A stretch of 15,257 nucleotides of DNA, taken from CALMEC01 sp964440285. GTDB lineage: Bacteria; Actinomycetota; Thermoleophilia; Miltoncostaeales; Miltoncostaeaceae. The notes under the pieces are model-generated. The model did no database searches, was not told the origin of the DNA, and saw only the letters and a list, made by a program, of their open reading frames with translations. Numbering within the stretch: position 1 is the stretch's first letter; the number at the start of each line of letters is the position of its first letter. Location of the stretch: assembly GCA_964440285.1 (NCBI GenBank), contig CAYTRV010000048.1, forward strand, positions 1-15,257, given 5' to 3'. Shown here one piece after another: positions 1-6,011 of this stretch. The translations under genes and the position numbers were made by a program.

Positions 1-1
1 C

Positions 2-421
2 CTGCTCGCTGCCGCCGGCGCCCTTGTCGCGACGCCCGTCGCACAGTCCGCCACGGTCAGGGACGGCTCACCGAACCTGGCGACTTACCGCGGGAAGCCT
101 CTCGCGGTCGTCTTCTTCCACCCGCTCTGACACTTCTGCCAGGCCGAAGCGCCGTCGGTCGCGCGGTACGCGCGACGCACGAGAGGAAGCGTCACGGTCA
201 TTGCCGTCGCATCGCCGCTCGCGCGGCGCAGCTGGGTCGTGGACTACACGAGACAGCGGTACGGGAACGCGCCGATCAGTGTGTTCTACGACCGTCGCGG
301 CGGGTTCTTCAACGCGGTGCCTCGTACGTCCGGTTATCCCGCGCACGCCTTCTTCAGCAAGGCCGGGAAGCGCATCTTCGCGCTCAGGGGCTACCCGTTC
401 CCTGCGACACCCAGGCGCTGA
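2..421 (+). CDS. Exported thioredoxin-fold protein with in-frame TGA at the redox site; candidate selenoprotein (5' partial)
   Basis: The frame from base 2 to the TGA at 419-421 encodes 139 residues if the internal TGA at 128-130 is read through. The visible N-terminus (LLAAAGALVATPVAQSA) looks like a signal peptide core with a possible AxA-type cleavage site, so the start lies just off the window. The rest follows the TlpA/ResA-type thioredoxin fold: YRGKPLAVVFF strand, then TGA-H-F-C-Q-A-E-A-P, then VTVIAVAS and ISVFYD strands, and the cis-proline region GYPAHAFFSKAGKRI. Aligned with the usual W-C-x-x-C-x-A-E-x-P pattern, TGA falls on the first, attacking cysteine, and C46 is the resolving cysteine. 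Only this stop interrupts the frame, and the fold stays intact after it. This suggests selenocysteine (UxxC) and probable thiol-disulfide or peroxide chemistry outside the membrane. The alternatives are a young pseudogene or a sequencing error. A gene caller would report only a 60-residue fragment from 239. Confidence 0.72.
128..176 (+). promoter_or_regulatory. Candidate selenocysteine codon (TGA) plus bacterial SECIS-like hairpin
   Basis: TGA is at 128-130. Downstream, GTCGCGC (158-164) pairs perfectly with GCGCGAC (170-176) around the five-base loop GGTAC (165-169). There are 34 bases between TGA and the loop. Known bacterial SECIS elements place a small apical loop, with a G in its first two positions, about 16-37 bases after the UGA, inside the coding region, and SelB binds it. 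This hairpin satisfies both conditions. Perfect 7-bp GC stems are not rare in such GC-rich DNA, so the hairpin alone is weak evidence. A weaker CTTC/GAAG hairpin (133-136 with 146-149) lies nearer the TGA. Confidence 0.45.
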
Positions 422-440
422 CAGGCATGGCGTGTCAGCG
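416..440. terminator. Hairpin between convergent genes, carrying both stop codons
   Basis: CGCTGACA (416-423) pairs with TGTCAGCG (433-440) around a nine-base loop. The left arm contains the TGA of the redox protein (419-421). The right arm contains the complement of the TGA of gatD (435-437). No T-run follows on either strand, so any termination would be of the GC-hairpin kind common in high-GC bacteria. Confidence 0.5.
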
Positions 441-1178
441 GCGGGGCCGTTTCGCGCGGGCGACGGCCGCAGCGTGGGCGGTCCCCTCGAGGGCGTCGTC
501 AATGGGGGAGAGCTCGACCCGCCCGCCGGTCGCGTGCTCCAGGCCCCAGCCGATCAGCCGATCGGCGAGCCACGGGTTCTTCGGGAGCAGCGGCCCGTGG
601 AGGTAGGTCCCGACGATGCGGCCCTGAACCGCCCCCTCGCCGGCATCCTCCCCGTTGTTGCCGTTGCCGGAGATCACCCGGCCGAGCGGACGCGCGCCCG
701 GGCCGAGACGGGTGCGCCCCGCGTGGTTCTCGAAGCCGACGACGCTGTGACGCTCACCGTCCAGGTCGACTTCGATGACCAGGTCGCCGATCAGCCGGCT
801 GGTGCCGGCGACCGTGTCGGCGTCGAGCAGCGAGATGCCCTCCAACCGCGTGCCGTCCACGCCCGTGTAGCCGTGCCCGGCGAGTTGGTAGCCCCCGCAC
901 ACCGCGAAGACCACCGCGCCGGCGTCCGCGGCGCGGGCGAGGTCCGCAGCCTTCTGCCGGCGGAGGTCCACCGCGACGATCGCCTGATCGCGGTCCTGAC
1001 CGCCGCCGAGGTAGTACAGGTCGGCATCCGTCGGCATCGCGTCGCCGATTCCGACCTCGACCACCTCCAGGCGCATACCCCGCCACGCCAGGCGGCGCTC
1101 GAACACGGCGATGTTGCCCCGGTCGGCGTAGATATTGAGCTCGCGCGGGTAGAGGTGGCAGAGCCGCAGACCGATCAT
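435..1178 (-). CDS. gatD: Lipid II isoglutaminyl synthase, glutaminase subunit GatD
   Basis: This 247-residue class I glutamine amidotransferase belongs to the CobB/CobQ-like branch. It releases ammonia from glutamine for MurT, which amidates the alpha-carboxyl of D-glutamate in lipid II on the cytoplasmic face of the membrane. The nucleophile is Cys94 in FAVCGGYQL, preceded by the YYLGGGQDRDQ segment (residues 55-65). The catalytic histidine is probably His194 in GTYLHGPLLPKNPWLAD, a segment typical of GatD. The start at 1178 is chosen because its ATG overlaps the TGA of the upstream methyltransferase (ATGA). An ATG six codons upstream is open but would overlap more, and GGGGTGGCAAGGG before 1178 can serve as ribosome binding site. 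It is the last gene of the rpiA-murT-methyltransferase-gatD run. Cobyric acid synthase is excluded by the short length and by linkage to murT. Confidence 0.93.
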   Translation of the reverse strand: MIGLRLCHLYPRELNIYADRGNIAVFERRLAWRGMRLEVVEVGIGDAMPTDADLYYLGGGQDRDQAIVAVDLRRQKAADLARAADAGAVVFAVCGGYQLAGHGYTGVDGTRLEGISLLDADTVAGTSRLIGDLVIEVDLDGERHSVVGFENHAGRTRLGPGARPLGRVISGNGNNGEDAGEGAVQGRIVGTYLHGPLLPKNPWLADRLIGWGLEHATGGRVELSPIDDALEGTAHAAAVARAKRPRR

Positions 1179-1951
1179 TCCCTTGCCACCCCGCACCGGA
1201 TGATCTGACGGTCGGCTCCGGGTTCGAGGGCCCCGCCGGCGAAGTCACCGTGAACGGCATGCACCGCCATCCCCGCATCAACGATCAGCTCCCACATCTC
1301 GGATGGAGGGAAGAGGTGGACGGTGTGGGGACGCAGATGGGTCGTGACGACTCCGTCTGGGCCAATCTCGTCGATCTGGGCGGTGAACCCGACGGTCCCG
1401 GTGCGGCGGTCGACGCTGTCGAACCGGGCGGAGTGCGCGAGCGTGGCACCCGACTCGCCGTCGCGCCAGAACGCGCCGGGCGCAACCGCCCCGAGCTGAC
1501 CCTCGATTGCGTCGAGATCCGGGACCGCGACGTCGAAGACGAACTCGCCGTCGGCATCGAGGTGCGTCCTGATCCGTCGAAGGCACGCAAGCTGGTCCGT
1601 GCGCGTCAGCAACGCCTGCAACGTGTTCATCGGCATGATCGCGAGCGGGAACGTGCGGCCCAGCGCGAAGTCGCGCAGGTCGGCCACGACGCACCGCACC
1701 CGCGCAGCGACCTCAGCCGGCTCCGACTGCAACCGCAGCCCGAGCTGCTGCAGCATGCCCGGGCTCCCGTCGAGCGCCCACACCTCGTGCCCGTCACGGG
1801 CGAGCGGGACGGTGACGCGGCCGACGGCCGCACCGAGGTCGAGCACCGGGCCCCCACGGTCCCTCGCGAGCCCCCGCCAGAACGGCAGATCCTCCGCGTA
1901 GTGGGCGTGCTCCAGGGCGAACCGCTCGGGCGGGGTTCCCTCAGCGATCAC
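1175..1951 (-). CDS. Class I SAM-dependent methyltransferase inserted between murT and gatD
   Basis: This is a 258-residue Rossmann-fold methyltransferase starting with GTG. Motif I is VLDLGAAVGRV (residues 36-46). The acidic residue after strand 2 is D61 in ALDGSPGML, and the adenine-side aspartate is D91 in ADLRDF. The post-motif strand is FPLAIMPMNTLQALL, followed by a DADGEFVFDV strand. The C-terminal part (HLRPHTVHLFPPSEMWELIVDAG) resembles small-molecule methyltransferases of the Methyltransf_25 type. The substrate cannot be read from the sequence. It overlaps the end of murT by 11 bases and the start of gatD by 4, so it is translated with both subunits of the lipid II amidation enzyme. 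Action on a peptidoglycan precursor is therefore possible, but this rests on context alone. Confidence 0.85.
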   Translation of the reverse strand: MIAEGTPPERFALEHAHYAEDLPFWRGLARDRGGPVLDLGAAVGRVTVPLARDGHEVWALDGSPGMLQQLGLRLQSEPAEVAARVRCVVADLRDFALGRTFPLAIMPMNTLQALLTRTDQLACLRRIRTHLDADGEFVFDVAVPDLDAIEGQLGAVAPGAFWRDGESGATLAHSARFDSVDRRTGTVGFTAQIDEIGPDGVVTTHLRPHTVHLFPPSEMWELIVDAGMAVHAVHGDFAGGALEPGADRQIIRCGVARE

Positions 1952-3314
1952 GCCAGAACGCCTCCGCCGCTCCGCGCCGCACCAGGATCCTGCGCAGGTC
2001 GAGCATCGCGGTGTAGGTCGGCAGCATCGAGACCGGTCGTCCGTCAGGGGCGGCCGCCAGGGCGGCGTCGACGGCCCGCTCGAGGTCCTCGACGAGGTGC
2101 ATCCGTCCGGGTTCGAGTCCCGCGTAGCGGAAGCGCAGCCCGAGATCGTATGCCCGGTCGCCGGTGAGGGTGAGGTGCCGGAGGCGCCCGAGGAGCGGTT
2201 CGAAGTCGACGTCCCAGATCCACGAGACGTCCCGGCCGTCCGCGGTGCGGTCGTTGAGCGCGATCAGCAGGTCGATGGGCTCGGGGTCGAGCAGCAGCGT
2301 CCGGATCGTCTCGTTCGCGCCGGCCGGATTCTTGACGAGCAGGAGCAGCACGTCGTGCCCCTCGAGGCGTACCCGCTCGGCACGGCCGAACGCAGCCTGG
2401 GTCTCCTGGAGGGCCCCGGACATGAGCGCGGGGGAGACGCCGAGCACCGCTGCGACGGCGACGGCCGCCGTGGCGTTGTAGGCATTGTGCAGGCCTGGGA
2501 GGGGGAGGCGGGCGGCGACCGGGCCCTGCGGGGTCGCGATCTCGAGCTCGACGCCGCGGAGCCCGTCGACGATCACGCGGGTGGCGCGGATCTCGGGTTG
2601 GGGTCGTACCCAGCCGCATCCGTCGCAGCGCCAATGACCGAGGTGACCGAGGAAAACGACGTCGTAGACGAGCGGGGCGTCGCACCGGCGGCAGCGTTTG
2701 GAATCGGCTGCGTGCGGCAGCTCGGCCAGCGCGGGGGTGGGGTCGTCGATCCCGAAGTACGTCGCGCCGGGATGGGCATCGCCGAGTGCGGCGACCGCCG
2801 GGTCATCGGCGTTCAGGACGACGGTCGTCCCGGACGGGAGCGCTTGCAGCATCGTCCGCCAGCGCGACGCGATCTCCTCGAGCTCGCCGTAGCGGTCGAG
2901 CTGATCCCGGAAGAGGTTCATGAGCAACACGACCCGGGGCTCGAGCTGCTCCACGACCGCCGGGAGGGCCGCCTCGTCCACCTCGAAGAGCCCCAGGTCA
3001 GCCGTACCGGGAGCGGCGCTCGTGGCGAGGAGCGCGGTCGCGACGCCGGAGACGAGGTTGGCCCCGCTGGGGTTCGTCACGAGACGATGCCCGCCCGCGC
3101 GGGCGCAGGCGGCCAGCAGCCGCGCGGTGGTCGTCTTCCCGTTCGTCGCGGAGAGCACCACCGCGCCGCCGGGGATCACCCCCGACAGGTCGCGGATCGC
3201 CTCGGGCCGCCACCGCATGAGGAGCTTCCCGGGCAGGCTCGTTCCGCCGCCTCGGCCGAGTCGACGTGACAGAACTCCCGCAGCGCGGGCGATGGCGTAG
3301 GCGGGCGCTGCCAC
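1941..3314 (-). CDS. murT: Lipid II isoglutaminyl synthase, Mur-ligase-like subunit MurT
   Basis: This is a 457-residue ATP-dependent ligase that activates the D-glutamate alpha-carboxyl of lipid II and accepts ammonia channelled from GatD. It has a short hydrophobic N-terminus, then the Mur-ligase P-loop ATNGKTTT (56-63), NLFRDQLDRYGE (133-144) and VLNADDP (166-172). A four-cysteine ribbon follows (C208, C211, C230, C233), typical of MurT and absent from MurC-F. The central-domain HNAYNATAA comes next. The C-terminal DUF1727-type domain carries NDRTADGRDVSWIWDVDFE (354-372), the MurT signature. The start is GTG at 3314, 11 bases after the rpiA stop, with no obvious ribosome binding site, so reinitiation after rpiA is likely. 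Length and all motifs are normal for the family. Confidence 0.95.
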   Translation of the reverse strand: MAAPAYAIARAAGVLSRRLGRGGGTSLPGKLLMRWRPEAIRDLSGVIPGGAVVLSATNGKTTTARLLAACARAGGHRLVTNPSGANLVSGVATALLATSAAPGTADLGLFEVDEAALPAVVEQLEPRVVLLMNLFRDQLDRYGELEEIASRWRTMLQALPSGTTVVLNADDPAVAALGDAHPGATYFGIDDPTPALAELPHAADSKRCRRCDAPLVYDVVFLGHLGHWRCDGCGWVRPQPEIRATRVIVDGLRGVELEIATPQGPVAARLPLPGLHNAYNATAAVAVAAVLGVSPALMSGALQETQAAFGRAERVRLEGHDVLLLLVKNPAGANETIRTLLLDPEPIDLLIALNDRTADGRDVSWIWDVDFEPLLGRLRHLTLTGDRAYDLGLRFRYAGLEPGRMHLVEDLERAVDAALAAAPDGRPVSMLPTYTAMLDLRRILVRRGAAEAFWRDR

Positions 3315-3325
3315 GGAGACGAATG

Positions 3326-3988
3326 CTAGTGCCCAGCAGGCGACGCGTTCCCATCCGGGGTCCCGACGATCACGTCGCTGAGGGGGACCTCGAACAGCCC
3401 GTGGTCGAGCACCCCGGCCACGGCGCGGGCGCGCTCGGCGACCGCCCGCCAGTCTGCCCCGTGCGGAACGGTGAGGTCGAGGAGCACCATGCCATCGTCA
3501 CTGCGGGCAGCGCGGCGAACCGGCGCGAGGTCGCCGAGTGACGCGGCGACGCGCTCGGCCGCGAACGGGATGACGGCGATGGGGAGGAGGCCCCACGCGT
3601 CGAGGCTCGCCATCAGCTTCGGCCCGTCGACGAGCACGAGGAACCGGGCCGCCGCGTCGGCGACGACGCGCTCGCGCACCATGGCACCGCCGGCCCCCTT
3701 GACCACGAGGCCGGTGGGATCCACCGCGTCCGCGCCGTCGAAGGCGACGTCGAGCGGCCCGCGCAGACGCCCGATGGGGATGCCTTCCGCCCGGGCCAGG
3801 GCCGCACTTGCCCGTGATGTCGGCACACCAGCGCAGCGCAGCCCGCTCCTCACGCGCTCGCCGAGCGCGCCGATCCCCGCTGCCGCGGCCCGGCCGGTGC
3901 CCAATCCGACGCGCATGCCGGGCTCGACGAGACCGGCGGCGGCGTGGCCCGCCGCCTTCCACGCCCGCTGCCGTTCGAGTGCGCCCAT
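3326..3988 (-). CDS. rpiA: Ribose-5-phosphate isomerase A
   Basis: This 220-residue cytoplasmic enzyme interconverts ribose 5-phosphate and ribulose 5-phosphate in the pentose phosphate pathway. The phosphate loop is GLGTGRAAAAG (28-38), where most relatives have GTGSTA. Catalytic positions are present: D84 and D87 in FDGADAVD, K97 in VVKGAGGAM and the base E106 in VRERVVAD. The usual DGADE glutamate is alanine here. The C-terminal VLDHGLFEV segment matches the family's NGLF region. The start is ATG at 3988, and it diverges from the hydrolase gene at 4022 with only 33 bases between. A TAGCCT-like -10 on the minus strand lies in that gap. It is the first gene of the run leading into murT. Confidence 0.92.
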   Translation of the reverse strand: MGALERQRAWKAAGHAAAGLVEPGMRVGLGTGRAAAAGIGALGERVRSGLRCAGVPTSRASAALARAEGIPIGRLRGPLDVAFDGADAVDPTGLVVKGAGGAMVRERVVADAAARFLVLVDGPKLMASLDAWGLLPIAVIPFAAERVAASLGDLAPVRRAARSDDGMVLLDLTVPHGADWRAVAERARAVAGVLDHGLFEVPLSDVIVGTPDGNASPAGH

Positions 3989-4021
3989 CGCGCCGGAAGG
4001 CTATGCGAGACTCGGGACGTC

Positions 4022-4939
4022 ATGCAGGTCGCCCCGGGCATCACGATGATCGACACCCTGCTGGGAGGCATGGAGGGCATCACCGCGGCGTACCTCGTGG
4101 CGTCCCCGAGCCCGGCCCTGGTGGAGACCGGCGCCCAGACATCGGCTGGGACCGTGATCGAGGCGCTGGCCGCGCTGGGCATGGCTCCGGACGATCTCGC
4201 GTGGCTCGTGCTGACGCACATCCACCTCGACCACTGCGGCGCCGTCGGCGAGCTCGCGGCGGCGTTCCCAAAGGCGACCGTCGTGGTGCACCGCCGCGGC
4301 GCGCGGCACCTCTCCGAGCCGGAACGGCTCGTGTCGGCGTCGGCCGCCGTGTACGGGGAGCAGATGCCGCTCTACGGTGGCCTCACCGCGGTTCCGCAGG
4401 ATCGCGTCATGGCCGTGGAGGACGGTGCGCGGATCTCCCTCGGCGGCAGCCGTGAGCTGGTGATGCTGGAGGCCCTGGGACACGCCCGCCACCACATGGT
4501 GGTGCTCGATGAGGCCACCGGCACGGTCATGGCCGGCGACGCGCTCGGGGTGCAGTTCGCCGGCGCGGGCCTCTACCAGGCGCTGCCGCCGCCGGACATC
4601 GACATCGACCGGTCGCTGGCGACGCTGGCACGGCTCGCCGGCATGGCCCCGGACACGCTGCTGCTCGGGCACTACGGCCCGGCCTCCGATCCCCAGGAGG
4701 CCATCGCCGTGGCGGTCGCGCAACAGTCCGCCCTGGCCGGGGCGGTACGCGACGCGTGGAGTTCCGGCGGACTGGCAGAGGTCGCCGCTGCGGTGGAGCA
4801 GGTGTTGCCGTTCGTCGCGACCGTGCGGGACCCCGCCGGAATCGAGCGGTGGCAGCGCCTGCGGTGGGTCGAGGGCACCGTGGCGGGGCTCGCCGATTGG
4901 GCCGCTCGGATGGCCGCTGCGTCCCCCGCCGACGGGTAG
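4022..4939 (+). CDS. Metallo-beta-lactamase-fold hydrolase
   Basis: This 305-residue protein has the complete metal-binding set of the MBL superfamily: H66-x-H68-x-D70-H71 in LTHIHLDHCG, a histidine in GHARHH (154-158), D173 in AGDALG and H217 in LLLGHYGP. It should bind two metal ions and hydrolyse an ester, thioester or similar bond, but the sequence does not reveal the substrate. The C-terminal third (from about 225) is a helical extension ending PADG. The ATG at 4022 is preferred over a more upstream in-frame start at 3944, because the latter would run through the beginning of rpiA and its extra residues look random. TATGCG at 4002-4007 could be its -10, giving a very short leader. No signal peptide is visible, so it is probably cytoplasmic. 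Confidence 0.87.
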   Translation: MQVAPGITMIDTLLGGMEGITAAYLVASPSPALVETGAQTSAGTVIEALAALGMAPDDLAWLVLTHIHLDHCGAVGELAAAFPKATVVVHRRGARHLSEPERLVSASAAVYGEQMPLYGGLTAVPQDRVMAVEDGARISLGGSRELVMLEALGHARHHMVVLDEATGTVMAGDALGVQFAGAGLYQALPPPDIDIDRSLATLARLAGMAPDTLLLGHYGPASDPQEAIAVAVAQQSALAGAVRDAWSSGGLAEVAAAVEQVLPFVATVRDPAGIERWQRLRWVEGTVAGLADWAARMAAASPADG

Positions 4940-5078
4940 GGATCCGGGCCGTGCCCCATGGGCGGGTCGATGCGGGATCCGGGGACGTCTGTCCCGCGAG
5001 ACCACGTGGCCGCTGTCGGGGCTCCGCCGCGTCGTGGTAGCCTGGCGGCCGCACGACGCCGTCCACAGGAGCGATTCG

Positions 5079-5351
5079 ATGGCCCACGGTCACCACGACA
5101 ACGAGCAGAGCCTCTCGATTTCCTGGCCATTCACGTTCGCGGGGCTCTGTCTCACCTTCGCGCTCGCCTGGTTCTGCCTCGGCTTTGCGATCGCCGACCG
5201 CAAGCTCCCCGAACCGGCCGAGACGGTCGGTCCGACGAAGCTGCCGGCGCATTACGAGCTGTTCTGGGTCGCGCTCGCGCTCGGCGCGGTCAGCGTGATC
5301 GTCGGCCTCGTGTTCAACATGACGCGGGACAGCAGGCGCCACGCCAGCTGA
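5079..5351 (+). CDS. Small membrane protein with two transmembrane helices, function unknown
   Basis: This is a 90-residue protein not recognised from any named family. The N-terminus is hydrophilic and histidine-rich (MAHGHHDNEQ). Helix 1 spans about residues 16-38 (FTFAGLCLTFALAWFCLG). A charged loop with several prolines (ADRKLPEPAETVGPTKLPAH) follows, and helix 2 lies near 63-83 (FWVALALGAVSVIVGLVF), ending in a basic tail. The ATG at 5079 is fixed by AGGAG at 5067-5071, seven bases upstream. Twenty-eight bases separate it from the AlgH-family gene downstream, so the two are probably co-transcribed. A TAGCCT element at 5038-5043 may be the -10 of this pair. The reading frame is also open far upstream, but that part is the shadow of the hydrolase gene. 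Confidence 0.75.
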   Translation: MAHGHHDNEQSLSISWPFTFAGLCLTFALAWFCLGFAIADRKLPEPAETVGPTKLPAHYELFWVALALGAVSVIVGLVFNMTRDSRRHAS

Positions 5352-5379
5352 TCCCCTTCGGAACAGAGTACGAGCCCCG

Positions 5380-5937
5380 ATGACCGCGCCGACCTGGCGC
5401 AAGGGTCGCCTGCTCATTGCTTCGCCGAGCCTCGTCGACCCGAACTTCCACCGGACGGTCGTGCTCCTGCTCGAGCACTCGGCGGAGGGTGCGCTCGGCG
5501 TGGTCCTCAACCGGCCGTCGCTCCTGAACACCCGGGAGACGCTGCCTCACACGTTCGCGGCGTCGATCCCGGAGGACGAGCACATTTACGAGGGCGGCCC
5601 AGTCGAGCCGGAGAGCGTGATCCTCCTCGCGGACTTCACCGACCCGGACCCCGGCGCGGGTCTCGCGATCGGGTCGATCGGCATCGTGGATCCGGCGACC
5701 GACTTCCAGACCCTTCCGGATCGCGTGCGGGCGATCCGTGCGTTCGGCGGGTACGCGGGGTGGGCGGCCGGGCAGCTCGAGGCCGAGATCGACGAGGACG
5801 CCTGGATCGACGCGGTGTGCCTCCCGTCCGATGTCTTCACGGGCGAGCCGTCGCTCTTGTGGAGCGAGGTTCTCGACCGCAAGGGCGGGAACTTCCGGCT
5901 CGTGGCGCGTATGCCGATGGATCCGAGCCTGAACTAG
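5380..5937 (+). CDS. YqgE/AlgH family protein
   Basis: This is a 185-residue protein of the UPF0301 (YqgE/AlgH) family. Hallmarks are GRLLIASPSLVDPNFHRTVV (residues 8-27), LLLEHSAEGALGVVLNRPS (29-47) and the EGGPVEPESVILL stretch (near 69-81). Later come FGGYAGWAAGQLEAEI, with the family's GYAGWxxGQLExE motif, and a LWSEVL segment near the end. Length is normal. In proteobacteria the family has been linked to alginate regulation, but its biochemical function is not established, so no activity is claimed here. It is soluble with no signal peptide, and the start is ATG at 5380. It lies just downstream of a small two-helix membrane protein and converges with the rpoD-type gene across two hairpins. 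Confidence 0.92.
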   Translation: MTAPTWRKGRLLIASPSLVDPNFHRTVVLLLEHSAEGALGVVLNRPSLLNTRETLPHTFAASIPEDEHIYEGGPVEPESVILLADFTDPDPGAGLAIGSIGIVDPATDFQTLPDRVRAIRAFGGYAGWAAGQLEAEIDEDAWIDAVCLPSDVFTGEPSLLWSEVLDRKGGNFRLVARMPMDPSLN

Positions 5938-5939
5938 CA

Positions 5940-5978
5940 CGGAGTGCGTGGGCAGCGTCTGGCTCCCCACGCACTCCG
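5940..5978. terminator. Strong 13-bp hairpin after the AlgH-family gene
   Basis: A perfect 13-bp stem pairs CGGAGTGCGTGGG (5940-5952) with CCCACGCACTCCG (5966-5978) around a 13-base loop. It begins two bases after the AlgH-family stop codon. No T-run follows on the plus strand, so it would act as a hairpin-only terminator, or as an RNA 3'-end protector. Confidence 0.7.
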
Positions 5979-5982
5979 AACG

Positions 5983-6008
5983 CGTCGGCCCCCGATGCGG
6001 GGCCGACG
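5983..6008. terminator. Second hairpin, downstream of the sigma factor gene
   Basis: CGTCGGCCCC (5983-5992) pairs with GGGGCCGACG (5999-6008) around the six-base loop CGATGC, a 10-bp perfect stem. It sits four bases beyond the sigma-factor stop on the minus strand and most likely ends that transcript. With the 13-bp hairpin just before it, each of the two converging genes has its own terminator. Confidence 0.7.
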
Positions 6009-6011
6009 TGA

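Noticed and set aside
128..130. TGA read as tryptophan (recoded genome)
   Set aside because: Many intact genes here end in TGA (gatD, the methyltransferase, murT, khtT, ahcY), and tryptophan would not restore the missing active-site residue.
24..1208. Long plus-strand frame of 394 codons
   Set aside because: It is the antisense shadow of gatD fused to an off-frame reading of the redox protein; its composition is random Arg/Ala/Ser-rich.
435..3314. Cobalamin synthesis (CobB/CobQ) or MurC-F reading of the ligase-amidotransferase pair
   Set aside because: The four-cysteine ribbon, the DUF1727-type tail and the short amidotransferase fit MurT/GatD specifically.
4939..4983. Direct repeat GGGATCCGGG (4939-4948 and 4974-4983)
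   Set aside because: Ten bases, two copies only, in a GC-rich gap; no sign of an attachment site or mobile element.
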